Of a stretch of 38,035 nt of DNA, positions 7,154-15,006 are shown piece after piece. Under the pieces are notes generated by a model that was given only the letters and a program-made list of their open reading frames with translations, ran no database searches and was not told the DNA's origin. Each line of letters begins with the position of its first letter. Positions within the stretch are counted from its first letter, which is position 1. Origin of the DNA: an uncultured Lentisphaerota bacterium (GTDB lineage: Bacteria; Verrucomicrobiota; Kiritimatiellia; CAIQIC01); assembly GCA_903896925.1 (NCBI GenBank), contig CAITZM010000164.1:1-38035 (forward strand), in the 5' to 3' direction. A program made the translations under genes and the position numbers.

Positions 7154-8596
7154 ATGCAACCGCTGAAGCCAGCGACACCGCCTGCCGCGGCCGGCGAGAC
7201 CCGGAAGGTCTACCGGGTCTCCGAGCTCGCCCGGCTGATCAAGACGGCGATCGAAAACGAATTTGGCAGCGTCTGGATCGAGGGCGAGGTCTCCAACCTG
7301 CGCCGGCCGACCTCGGGCCATCTCTACTTCACGCTCAAGGACGCCGAGGCGCAGCTCGCCGCCGTGCTCTTCCGCGGCAACCAGCTCGGGTTGAAACTGG
7401 AGCTGCGCGATGGCCTGAAGATCCGCGCCTATGGCCAGGTCACGGCCTATGAAAAGTCCGGCCAGTGCCAGATCGTCGTCCGCCGCGTCGAGGAAGCCGG
7501 CAAGGGCAGCCTGCAGGAACAGTTCGAGGCGCTGAAGAAGAAACTGGAGGCCGAGGGGCTCTTCGCGGAAGGCCGCAAGAAAAAGCTGCCGCTGCTCCCG
7601 CAGCACATCGGCATCGTCACCAGCCCCAGCGGCGCGGCGATCCGCGACATCCTGAACATCCTCAACCGCCGGTTTCCGAACCTGCACATCCTCATCGCTC
7701 CGGTCCGCGTCCAGGGTGACGGCGCGGCGCAGGAGATTGCCGCGGCGATCGATCTGCTGAACGCGCGCGGCGGGCTGGACGTGCTCATCGTCGGCCGCGG
7801 CGGCGGCAGCCTCGAGGACCTGTGGTGCTTCAACGAGGAGGTCGTCGCCCGCGCCATCGCCCGCTCGCTGATCCCGGTGATCTCCGCGGTCGGCCACGAG
7901 ATCGATTTCACGATCAGCGATTTCGTCGCCGACCTGCGGGCCCCGACGCCCAGCGCCGCGGCGGAGCTGCTCGTCGGCAGCAAGGAGGCGTTCGAGCAGC
8001 AGGTGCAGCGGGGCGGCGCCCGGCTGGCGCGCGCGCTCAAGACGCAGACCCTCGTGCTGCGCAACCGCCTGACCGGCGCCGCCGGCAGCTACGTCTTTCG
8101 TGAGCCGCAAAACCTCATCCGCCGTTCGCGCGACCGGCTGGACACCCTGCGCGCCGCAATGGCCAGCGAGCTGCGCAGCGCGGCGCAACAGCGCAGCCAG
8201 CAGGTGGATGAACTGGGTCTGCGCCTGGGTCACCAGATCGAGCTGCGCCGCGCCGCCTCCCGCCAGGCGTTGCAGGATGCCAACCCGCGCATGGCCCGCG
8301 CGTTGCGCGCCGCCTCGCAGCGGACTGCGCTGCACCTGCAGGAACTGCTGCTGCGGCTGGGTCACCGCATGACCGTGGCGCGTACGGCAGGCGCACAGGA
8401 CTTGCGCCGCGTCGCCTCCCAGCTCAATGCCCTGAGCCCGCTGGCCGTGCTCGAGCGCGGCTTCAGCCTGACCCGCACCCCCGAAGGCACCATCATCCGC
8501 GATGCCGCCGAGGCGCCGGTCGGCACGAAACTGGAAACCCGCCTGGCGCACGGCAGCCTGGCCTCGCAAGTGACCGCTTCAACGAAGGAGAACTGA
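7154..8596 (+). CDS. xseA: Exodeoxyribonuclease VII large subunit
   Basis: XseA is the catalytic chain of exonuclease VII, which degrades single-stranded DNA to oligonucleotides in repair. An N-terminal OB fold is clear (V-W-I-E-G-E-V-S-N-L, then S-G-H-L-Y-F-T-L-K-D). The catalytic domain follows, with I-G-I-V-T-S-P-S-G-A-A-I-R-D, V-G-R-G-G-G-S-L-E-D-L-W and I-S-A-V-G-H-E-I-D-F-T-I. A long helical region and the closing P-L-A-V-L-E-R-G-F-S motif complete it. I start at ATG 7154, preceded by AAAGAGGG at good spacing; an in-frame ATG at 7139 has no such site. The protein is 480 residues. xseB begins three bases after the stop. Confidence 0.95.
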   Translation: MQPLKPATPPAAAGETRKVYRVSELARLIKTAIENEFGSVWIEGEVSNLRRPTSGHLYFTLKDAEAQLAAVLFRGNQLGLKLELRDGLKIRAYGQVTAYEKSGQCQIVVRRVEEAGKGSLQEQFEALKKKLEAEGLFAEGRKKKLPLLPQHIGIVTSPSGAAIRDILNILNRRFPNLHILIAPVRVQGDGAAQEIAAAIDLLNARGGLDVLIVGRGGGSLEDLWCFNEEVVARAIARSLIPVISAVGHEIDFTISDFVADLRAPTPSAAAELLVGSKEAFEQQVQRGGARLARALKTQTLVLRNRLTGAAGSYVFREPQNLIRRSRDRLDTLRAAMASELRSAAQQRSQQVDELGLRLGHQIELRRAASRQALQDANPRMARALRAASQRTALHLQELLLRLGHRMTVARTAGAQDLRRVASQLNALSPLAVLERGFSLTRTPEGTIIRDAAEAPVGTKLETRLAHGSLASQVTASTKEN

Positions 8597-8598
8597 CC

Positions 8599-8847
8599 AT
8601 GGCAGACAAACCCGCGGAACCCACACAGAGCTTCGAAAGGGCCCTGGAAAGGCTGGAGCAGATCGTCGCCGAGATGGAAGGCGGCAAGCTCACGCTCGAA
8701 AAGATGATCAGCCACTTCGAGGAAGGCTCCAAGCTGGTCAAGTTCTGCTCGAGCAAGCTCAACGAGGTGGAAAAGAAGATCGAGCAGCTCCTGACCAAGG
8801 ACGGCCAGGTCACCACCGTCCCCTTCGAGCCGGGCCAGGAAGTCTGA
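8599..8847 (+). CDS. xseB: Exodeoxyribonuclease VII small subunit
   Basis: XseB forms the small helical subunits that decorate the XseA core. The 82 residues show the standard pattern F-E-R-A-L-E-R-L-E-Q-I-V, then M-E-G-G-K-L-T-L-E-K-M-I-S-H-F-E-E-G, then L-N-E-V-E-K-K-I-E. The AAGGAG at 8585-8590 lies inside the end of xseA and gives ideal spacing to ATG 8599. The two genes are therefore co-transcribed. Confidence 0.95.
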   Translation: MADKPAEPTQSFERALERLEQIVAEMEGGKLTLEKMISHFEEGSKLVKFCSSKLNEVEKKIEQLLTKDGQVTTVPFEPGQEV

Positions 8848-8875
8848 ACGGAGACGGACCGCGGTCGCCGCCCTG

Positions 8876-8900
8876 CTCACAGCCTCCGCAGGAGGGTGAG
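8876..8900. terminator. Possible bidirectional terminator between convergent genes
   Basis: A two-part stem is formed by CTCAC/GTGAG (8876-8880 with 8896-8900) and CCTCC/GGAGG (8883-8887 with 8891-8895), with loop GCA and a two-base bulge. It lies in the 63-base gap between the ends of xseB and the convergent gene. No T-run is present on either side, so the terminator role is inferred from position. Confidence 0.4.
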
Positions 8901-8910
8901 GGCACCCCGC

Positions 8911-9972
8911 TCAGAACCCGATGCCCATCGAGACCGTGAACGTCTGGGCCGCGCCAAACTCCCGGCGGATTTCCGGAAACATATTGTACTGGTAGGCCAG
9001 ATCGAGGCTGATCCGCTCGCTCAACGACACGCCGAAGCCGCCAGTGCCCGCTACGTTGCCGTCCGTGTCCAGCAGGGTGCCGAGCCGGCCGTACAAGATG
9101 TCCTTGATCAACAGGTGGTCGATGCCGACCGCGAAGCGATGCACCCACAGGTGCCCCGTGTCGTTCCAAAACACTCCCGCTTGATAGTCGGCGTACAGGT
9201 CGCATTGCAGGTCGTAGCTCCAGACCAGGCCCGGGCGCACGAGCGCCTGCTGCGTGGTGTCCTCGAGCCGCACGAGTCCCTCCTCGGGCGCCGGGCCGGG
9301 CGCGTCCGTGCGCGACGGCGCGAAGCCATAGTCCACCACCAGGCCCACGCGCAGCTGCTCCGACAGGCGATGGACGGAACCGAGGCGGAAGTCGTAGGAT
9401 TCCCCGCGGCTGCGAACCATCACCGCGCCGACCTGATCGAAGCGCAGCTCGGAGGAGGTCACATTGAAGTTGGCGCCGAACGCCCAGTCGGCGGCCAGCT
9501 GTTGGGCCCACTGCAGCTGGAAAAGGGCCGCGTCGAACCGGAAACCCAGACCGTCCCGATCGGCTTCGTGGTTGCTGAGAATTTGCGCCGCGGCCGGCAG
9601 CCAGCTGCCCGCCGTGGGCGTATCCACCGTCAGCGCCTCCGTCGGCACATACAGCTCGGTGCCTTCCCGGAAGGCGAGCAGGGTGAACTGCGGCGAGAAA
9701 GAACGGTCGAACTTGCGTTCGGGATGCGGCCACGCCGCCGAGGCGGGGTTGCCCGAACTGGACCACGCACTGGCCGCTTGTGCGCCGCCCGCGGCGGCGA
9801 CATCGGCGTACGAAGCGAACCGGCTGATCGCCGCCGGGAACCGCAGCGAAAAGTCGGCCTCTCCCAAGCTGTCAGCACGTCCGCTGACCGCGCCCGCCAC
9901 CAACGCCAGGGTCAGGCCGACCAAGCCGGCCGCGGCGCGCCACCCCTGCCCTCTCCGCGATAGTGTTGTCAT
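8911..9972 (-). CDS. Secreted beta-barrel-like outer-membrane protein
   Basis: The protein has 353 residues. A signal peptide is clear: M-T-T-L-S-R-R-G-Q-G-W-R, then a hydrophobic stretch A-A-A-G-L-V-G-L-T-L-A-L-V-A-G-A, with likely cleavage after S-G-R-A. The rest shows alternating hydrophobic/polar strands with aromatic girdle residues and ends M-G-I-G-F, a terminal phenylalanine typical of outer-membrane barrels. I chose the ATG at 9972 because GGAGG lies at 9981-9985; the longer frame to 10092 has no signal logic. Specific family not recognised; FadL/OMPP1 or a conjugal-plasmid-type barrel are options. It is divergent from the GH16 gene, which suggests a possible glycan-related role, but this is inference. 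Confidence 0.65.
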   Translation of the reverse strand: MTTLSRRGQGWRAAAGLVGLTLALVAGAVSGRADSLGEADFSLRFPAAISRFASYADVAAAGGAQAASAWSSSGNPASAAWPHPERKFDRSFSPQFTLLAFREGTELYVPTEALTVDTPTAGSWLPAAAQILSNHEADRDGLGFRFDAALFQLQWAQQLAADWAFGANFNVTSSELRFDQVGAVMVRSRGESYDFRLGSVHRLSEQLRVGLVVDYGFAPSRTDAPGPAPEEGLVRLEDTTQQALVRPGLVWSYDLQCDLYADYQAGVFWNDTGHLWVHRFAVGIDHLLIKDILYGRLGTLLDTDGNVAGTGGFGVSLSERISLDLAYQYNMFPEIRREFGAAQTFTVSMGIGF

Positions 9973-10150
9973 GTTCCGATCCTCCCTCGCCAGCATCAGC
10001 TGGATAGCCGCATCCCCTGCCGGAGGCAAGCCGAAATTTACAGCGCGGGGCAACCGCTTCTCCCTGCATGGTGCTCCTGCCGACCCGTGCATGCGGCTGC
10101 CTGCGCGCGAAAGGATTTGACCTGGTCATGGGACTCGGGAGAATGCACGC

Positions 10151-11020
10151 ATGCTTTCTCGCTGTCAGCGCACGGTCGAAACGTACAGCCGGCACATGCT
10201 GGCGAGGGCCTGTGGCATGCTGCTGGCCGGGACCGCCTTGGGCCCGGCGGCAGACGTCCCGCCCAATCCCGTGGAGAAACCGGGCTGGGTGCTCGATGCC
10301 CATGACGAGTTCAACGGTCCGACGCTCAACACCAACCTGTGGAGCCCCTTTTATCTGGAGTCGCGCACCGACCGGAACCGGGCGGCGGCGCAGTACGAGT
10401 TCCGTCAGGGGGCCTTGGTTTTGTTTGTAGATGGCCATACCCAGGGTTACTGGAAAGACGGGGCGGCGGAGATGAAGGTGTCGGGCCTGCAGACCGGCGA
10501 TCGCACGCGTTTGCACAAGGATTCCGATCCCATCCACCACGAGATTCCGACGAAGCTGAACTACGCACCGCGCCATGGCTATTTTGAAATCCGCGCAAAA
10601 CTGCCCGCGGGCGCGCAGGCCGCCTTCTGGACGGTCGGCATCAAGGACGCGCCCAGGCATGCCGGCGAGATCGATATCTTCGAGAGCTTCGGCAACCAAC
10701 CGCGACGGCTCAAATACGTGCTCCACACCTGGGGCGACAAGGCGCTGAGCTACCAACACCAGGAGCCGGAGCTGGCGTTCGATTCGACCCGGGAATTCCA
10801 CCTCTACGCCCTCGAATGGAAGGAACAGGCCTGCGTCCTCTACATCGACAACCGGCAGGTCATGACCATGCCGCAGGCCCCGACCTATCCGGGCCTCTTC
10901 CTGCTGACGCTCTACGGCAACACGCGGGATGCTGCGCGCAGGGAGTTTGTCATTGATTACTTCCGCGCTTATAAACGAGAGGGACAATCGCTGACGCCGG
11001 GGGCGGCAGCGTTCCGCTGA
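10151..11020 (+). CDS. Secreted glycoside hydrolase family 16 protein
   Basis: GH16 enzymes cleave beta-1,3/1,4 glucans or galactans such as laminarin, agar or carrageenan. The active-site strand reads A-G-E-I-D-I-F-E at about residues 171-178, the E-x-D-x-x-E form with a beta-bulge found in laminarinase/agarase-type members; E173 and E178 would be nucleophile and acid/base. Other GH16 signatures are D-E-F-N-G near 52, Y-G-Y/H-G-Y-F-E-I-R-A-K-type strand at 142-150 and F-H-L-Y-A-L-E-W. The N-terminus is secretory-like; GGGAG nine bases upstream supports 10151. A later ATG at 10196 gives a shorter, cleaner signal peptide and is an alternative start. Total 289 residues. Substrate cannot be told from sequence. 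Confidence 0.82.
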   Translation: MLSRCQRTVETYSRHMLARACGMLLAGTALGPAADVPPNPVEKPGWVLDAHDEFNGPTLNTNLWSPFYLESRTDRNRAAAQYEFRQGALVLFVDGHTQGYWKDGAAEMKVSGLQTGDRTRLHKDSDPIHHEIPTKLNYAPRHGYFEIRAKLPAGAQAAFWTVGIKDAPRHAGEIDIFESFGNQPRRLKYVLHTWGDKALSYQHQEPELAFDSTREFHLYALEWKEQACVLYIDNRQVMTMPQAPTYPGLFLLTLYGNTRDAARREFVIDYFRAYKREGQSLTPGAAAFR

Positions 11021-11037
11021 AACCAAGCGCCCGGCAG

Positions 11038-11070
11038 CGGCGGGTTCCGGGGGCGTGACACCGCCGTTTT
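11038..11070 (+). terminator. Weak intrinsic terminator after the GH16 gene
   Basis: CGGCGG (11038-11043) can pair with CCGCCG (11061-11066), which is followed by TTTT. The loop is long and the stem only six pairs. It lies 18 bases after the GH16 stop in the gap before a convergent gene. The remainder of the gap to 11207 shows no other clear element. Confidence 0.3.
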
Positions 11071-11207
11071 CATGAATCGTTTATGCGGCCAGCGCCCAGC
11101 GATGCGCGCCAGGGCAATGGAAGCCCAGCACCTCTTGCGCCGCAGCCAAGCGTGGGAGAGCGGAAAGGCGGGCGCCTCCCGCCGACCCTCCGGCACCGCA
11201 GGTTTCG

Positions 11208-12305
11208 TCAATGCCGCGAGTAGCGGCCGGCGATCCACTTGCGGATTTCCTTGAGCGTGTCGGGCCAGCGCGCGGCGTCGTTGCGCTCGGCGGCGAACTG
11301 GTCAAAGATGCCGTAGAAGGCGTCGGTAAAGGTTTCCAGCAGGCGCATGCGGTCCTGGAAGCGGCTGACGGCGTCGAGCTGCTCGGTCTGCGGCAGCTTG
11401 AGGCCGCGGAAGGCAAAGTTGTCGCCATCCAGCCCGCAGCTCCACATCTCGTCGCCGCGGGCGAGCGTGATCTTGGCACGCTTGAGCTTCTTGCCCGCGA
11501 GCAGCGCGGCCTTGGCCTCGGCGCTGACGCGCGGCTCACCCTTGCGCAGGACGATCTCGTGCGCGCCGCCGCCTTCCATCACGAACGTCAGCGGGCCTTC
11601 GATCAGCAGCCCGAACTCGCCGATCTCCGGCAGCGTCACCAGCCCGCGCCGCGCCTCGGCGATGAACCAGAACCAGGTCAGGAAATCGTGGCCCGCGCGG
11701 TCGCTGACCGGCTCGCCCTCGGCCTCCGGCGAAAAGACCGCCAGATCCCACTGGCGCACGTCGATCTTCCGGCGCGCGGCCGCGGTCTCCGGTGTCAGCG
11801 GAATGGGCGCGCTACCGGCGGACCGCCCGAACTGCTGCGCGAAGTCCTCGGCCTGCACGTCGGAGAGCGCGCTGGCCCAGAGGCGGTCGCCGGTGACCTC
11901 GGCGATGAACGGCTGGGCCTTGAGCTGCGGCGGCATCTTCGGCAGCAGGCGCGAGGTGACCGACTCGCGGATCTCGCTGCGGACGCGGGCGCTCAGGCGC
12001 TCATAGCCGCTGGCGGCGAGCTGCGCCAGCTCCTCCATCTTGCATTCGGCGCGGAACAGCGCCGACGGAATCTTGCGCTCCGCGCTGACGAGCGTCAGGC
12101 GCAGATAGCCGCCGAAGTGCGCGGTGTCCTCCGTCACATGCCGGTCGAGGAGGTGGCGGCCGGTGACCCAGCCGGCCATCTTGTCCGCCCCCAGTGCCTC
12201 GAGCGACGGCAGCGCGTGCTTGGCAAACTGCTGCACCGCCCCGTCGTTCATCTTCTGCGCCATGTGAAACAGGCGAAAACTGATCGAGCCGCTTTCAAAC
12301 GCCAT
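11208..12305 (-). CDS. RdgC-like recombination-associated protein
   Basis: The N-terminus M-A-F-E-S-G-S-I-S-F-R-L-F matches the start seen in the divergent RdgC family (PF04381-like) outside Proteobacteria. Mid-protein H-D-F-L-T-W-F-W-F, then L-L-I-E-G-P-L-T-F, then a run of the type K-A-A-L-L-A-G-K-K-L-K-R-A-K-I-T-L-A-R-G with W-S-C-G-L-D-G-D, and the final R-F-Q-D-R-M-R-L-L-E segment fit that family well. RdgC in E. coli binds DNA as a ring and restrains RecA. The 365 residues are somewhat longer than E. coli RdgC. AAGGGA lies upstream of the ATG. Family assignment is from pattern memory and moderately sure; the cellular role is inferred. Confidence 0.7.
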   Translation of the reverse strand: MAFESGSISFRLFHMAQKMNDGAVQQFAKHALPSLEALGADKMAGWVTGRHLLDRHVTEDTAHFGGYLRLTLVSAERKIPSALFRAECKMEELAQLAASGYERLSARVRSEIRESVTSRLLPKMPPQLKAQPFIAEVTGDRLWASALSDVQAEDFAQQFGRSAGSAPIPLTPETAAARRKIDVRQWDLAVFSPEAEGEPVSDRAGHDFLTWFWFIAEARRGLVTLPEIGEFGLLIEGPLTFVMEGGGAHEIVLRKGEPRVSAEAKAALLAGKKLKRAKITLARGDEMWSCGLDGDNFAFRGLKLPQTEQLDAVSRFQDRMRLLETFTDAFYGIFDQFAAERNDAARWPDTLKEIRKWIAGRYSRH

Positions 12306-12383
12306 AAAAAATCCCTTTCAAAAAAGCGCGCGGAGCATAGCGCAAGCGGGTGGGCGCAGGTAGTGAAATCGTGGGCCGGCCGC

Positions 12384-12836
12384 TCAGTCTTTGTCCCGGG
12401 GCCCGGCGGGGGTGGCCGGGGCGCCGCGCCGCGCCTGAACGATCCGCAGGACCGCGGCCACCAGCAGCGGCGCGAGTGGCCCGACCAGCGTGAAGGTCAT
12501 GACCACGGCATAGACCAGGCTCGGTTTCGGTATGACGGGCGGAAACGACCGCGTCAGGATGCGCAGCGCCGGCTGATGCAGAAACGCGGTGACAACGGCC
12601 AGCGCTCCGAGCCAGCAGGGCACGGCGAAGAGGCGCGTTCTGCGCGCCGGCCAGAAAGGCCGCACAAAAAACCAGCCGGCGAGCAGCGCCCAACTCACCT
12701 GAAACGACCAGGTAAAAAAGGTCGCCAGCCCTGCGGAACGGAAACTGTACACCCAATAGAAAAAGGCCAGGGCCAGGACGAAAAACACGAACTTTTTCAG
12801 ACCCGGCCTGGCCCGGCGCTGGCGCTGTCCGCCCAC
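12384..12836 (-). CDS. Small multi-pass membrane protein of unknown function
   Basis: The 150 residues hold about four hydrophobic segments: near 16-33 (F-V-F-F-V-L-A-L-A-F-F-Y-W-V), 38-58, 68-88 and 107-130. The basic N-terminus (R-Q-R-R-A-R-P-G-L-K-K) suggests an N-in orientation. Proline- and arginine-rich residues fill the C-terminus. No family is recognised. It starts seven bases after the GH127 stop on the same strand, so it is probably co-transcribed with that gene; its relation to glycan breakdown is unknown. Confidence 0.6.
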   Translation of the reverse strand: MGGQRQRRARPGLKKFVFFVLALAFFYWVYSFRSAGLATFFTWSFQVSWALLAGWFFVRPFWPARRTRLFAVPCWLGALAVVTAFLHQPALRILTRSFPPVIPKPSLVYAVVMTFTLVGPLAPLLVAAVLRIVQARRGAPATPAGPRDKD

Positions 12837-12843
12837 GGCACCC

Positions 12844-14568
12844 TCACTTCTTCGGTTCGAACCAGAGCACCCACGGCGTCGTGTCGCCTATGCGGGTGTG
12901 TTCGGCCATGGGCCGGAGCGTGACGATCTGCGGCTGGCAGGGGTAGCCGCCGGGCAGATAGGGCAGCGTGAGGTGTGCCACAGAGGCGATGAACGGGCCG
13001 CGGTGCGCGAACCGGTCGGCCGCCGGCTTCAATTGGATCACACCGTTGGTCGCGGCGGGCAGGATGACGCGGTTGCTCTGGTAGGGCTCGTCGAAGAACG
13101 TCGCCGAGTCATCCTCGTTGACGCCGAGCAGCCACGGGCCGTGCTGGAACGCGAGACGGCCGGGATGCTGGGCATCCTGCAGCACGCGCGTGCTCAGGGT
13201 GTAGGTCACCGTCAGGATCTCGCCGCGCACCCAGCGCCGCTTGAGTTCCAGCACGCCGTCCTTGCGGGCGCCACCCAGCGGCGTGTGGTGCACGCTGACC
13301 TCGACCGCCGTGGCCCAAGCGGGCACGCGGACGCGCAAGGTGTGTTCCTGGTCGTCGGTCTCGCGGACCGACAGGGTCACGTTCGCGTCGTGCGACAGCG
13401 TCGCATCCGCGCGCAGCGTCAGGCCGGTGACGACGCCGTCGCCATCCACCGGCAGGTCATAGCAGAGGACGTCCTTCTCGGTGTGGAAGGCGTTGCGCAT
13501 GACATCCGGGAAGGCGCGCAGGCCATGGAAGGTGCAGCACCACCAGGCGCGCGCCCCGCCGGCGCCGATGCCGTCCGCGCTGAAGCTGTGGTGGCCAAAA
13601 TCGCCGGTGTGGAACTGGTTGAAGAAGAACTCGTTGAACAGCGTCTGCTCGGCGCGCTCCAGGTAGCGCGGCTTGCGCGTCTCGGCCCAGAGGGCGAGGT
13701 TGAAGCGCAGCCAGTCGGCCTCGGCGCAGCCTTCGTCGCGCTGGATCAGCGGCTTGAAAATTTCGGGCAGCGCGCCCTGCGGGAGCAGGTTGCCGGAGTC
13801 CAGAATGCCTGCCCACTCGGTTTCGGCTTTCTGCAGCCATTGGGCGTCGTGGGTCTCGCGGTAAAGTTCGAGAATGCCGCGCAAGGCGGTGACGAAGCCG
13901 TGGCTGTGCTGTTTCGGGTGGCGGAACGTGTTGGCCGCAATTTCCCCGGCGAGCTTCAAATAGCGCGCGTCATGCGTCACCCGGTTCAACTCGACCAACC
14001 CCTCGATGATCTGCGTCCAGCAGATGTAGCCCACCGCGACCTGGTCGCCGCTGTACTCCTCGCGCACCTTCGGGTCGTTGAGCCGCGGGCCGAGATTGAC
14101 GAAGCAGTCGCCGAGCTTGCGCGCGCAGTTTCGCACCCGTTCCGAGGGCTTGAAGCGGTTGTGCTCGAGCAACCCGATCAGCAGCCGGCCATTGCCCCAG
14201 AGCAGCGCCATGTCGCTGCGGGTCACCGCGCCCGTGCTGAAAGGGTCGCCAAAATGGCCGTCGGGCTTCTGCAGCAGCACCAGCTCCGCGACGACGCGCT
14301 CCAGCTCCGGGACCGCCCGGTCGCCCTGTTGCGCCACGCTGGCCAGCGCGCCGATGTAGCGCCCCGAGACGTCGCCGCTGAATTCCGTGAACCGGCGCAC
14401 GTGCTTCGGCGCGGCGTCGGCGAGCAGGAAGGCATCGGTGTACTCCGGGGGCCCGCCGTGGCGGACGCGGTCGAACGAGAGGTTCATGCGGGCGGTCAGT
14501 TCACCGGCCCCTGCGCTGAGGCACAGGCCGAAGGCGAGGAGGACGGCACGGCGTGCAGTGTTCATCAT
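12844..14568 (-). CDS. Secreted GH127-type (DUF1680) glycosidase
   Basis: GH127 proteins include beta-L-arabinofuranosidases that act on plant-type glycans, using a zinc-coordinated cysteine nucleophile. Here the cysteine pair occurs in W-W-C-C-T-F-H-G (codons at 13534-13539, about residues 344-345). Upstream are the alpha/alpha-barrel features V-S-G-R-Y-I-G-A-L-A and Y-I-C-W-T-Q-I-I-E-G-L. Downstream are beta-sandwich parts with V-R-V-P-A-W-A and a G-P-W-L-L-G-V motif. A signal peptide follows the double ATG at 14568/14565. The frame is open further upstream but that part lacks secretory logic. No clear Shine-Dalgarno site is present; TATACT lies nine bases before the start, so a leaderless or very short leader transcript is possible. 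Length 574 residues. Confidence 0.75.
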   Translation of the reverse strand: MMNTARRAVLLAFGLCLSAGAGELTARMNLSFDRVRHGGPPEYTDAFLLADAAPKHVRRFTEFSGDVSGRYIGALASVAQQGDRAVPELERVVAELVLLQKPDGHFGDPFSTGAVTRSDMALLWGNGRLLIGLLEHNRFKPSERVRNCARKLGDCFVNLGPRLNDPKVREEYSGDQVAVGYICWTQIIEGLVELNRVTHDARYLKLAGEIAANTFRHPKQHSHGFVTALRGILELYRETHDAQWLQKAETEWAGILDSGNLLPQGALPEIFKPLIQRDEGCAEADWLRFNLALWAETRKPRYLERAEQTLFNEFFFNQFHTGDFGHHSFSADGIGAGGARAWWCCTFHGLRAFPDVMRNAFHTEKDVLCYDLPVDGDGVVTGLTLRADATLSHDANVTLSVRETDDQEHTLRVRVPAWATAVEVSVHHTPLGGARKDGVLELKRRWVRGEILTVTYTLSTRVLQDAQHPGRLAFQHGPWLLGVNEDDSATFFDEPYQSNRVILPAATNGVIQLKPAADRFAHRGPFIASVAHLTLPYLPGGYPCQPQIVTLRPMAEHTRIGDTTPWVLWFEPKK

Positions 14569-14649
14569 GCGCGGAGTATAAACAGCGGCGGGGGCAAGAC
14601 AAGCTGCGATTGCCAAAAGTGTCCGCACACAGGCAGGGGCTCGGTTGGT

Positions 14650-14753
14650 GGCCGACGATGCTACCGTCGGCCTGTGGCCGCTCTCAAGCGCAACGCCACC
14701 GGCGTGGAGAGTGCGACGCCCGCCCTGCGCGGCCTGTTCTGACATGAACAGGC
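14650..14753. repeat. Two short hairpins in the GH127-fic gap
   Basis: GGCCGACG (14650-14657) pairs with CGTCGGCC (14665-14672), and GCCTGTTC (14732-14739) pairs with GAACAGGC (14746-14753). Both stems are perfect 8-mers. They lie in the divergent gap between the GH127 gene and fic. The rest of this G+C-rich half of the gap, up to about 14880, shows nothing I can name. Confidence 0.4.
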
Positions 14754-14908
14754 GCAGTAAATCGGCGTTTCGCTGCCGGTATGGCGCCAGGTCAGGAGCG
14801 GTGGCAGCGCGATGGGCACAGGCCAGATGCTTCCATTCATCGAAATTTGTCCGGAATATCCAAGGCGGTGTAAAATGAAAGCTATTTGCGGGTAATGCAT
14901 TACGAATC

Positions 14909-14993
14909 TATCAAATTCTTATCAATAAGTAGCTATTTGATATTTATCGCTTCCGTAATTATCAATTATGTGTATATTGATAAGAAATTGATA
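14909..14993. promoter_or_regulatory. TATCAA/TTGATA hexamer array in the fic leader
   Basis: Six copies of one hexamer occur in 85 bases. TATCAA is at 14909, 14920 and 14960; TTGATA is at 14937, 14977 and 14988. An exact 10-bp inverted repeat, CTTATCAATA (14918-14927) with TATTGATAAG (14975-14984), brackets the array. The DNA is strikingly A+T rich against its surroundings and ends at the fic ribosome-binding site. This is an operator-like arrangement and the likely promoter region of fic; which factor would bind is unknown. Confidence 0.5.
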
Positions 14994-15006
14994 GGTGCAA
15001 CACAGC

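Noticed and set aside
10107..10150. TTGACC as a -35 box for the GH16 gene
   Set aside because: No acceptable -10 sequence is found at 16-18 bases distance.
12898..14742. 614-codon plus-strand frame opposite the GH127 gene
   Set aside because: The minus strand has a signal peptide and the W-W-C-C motif; the plus frame has no recognisable features.
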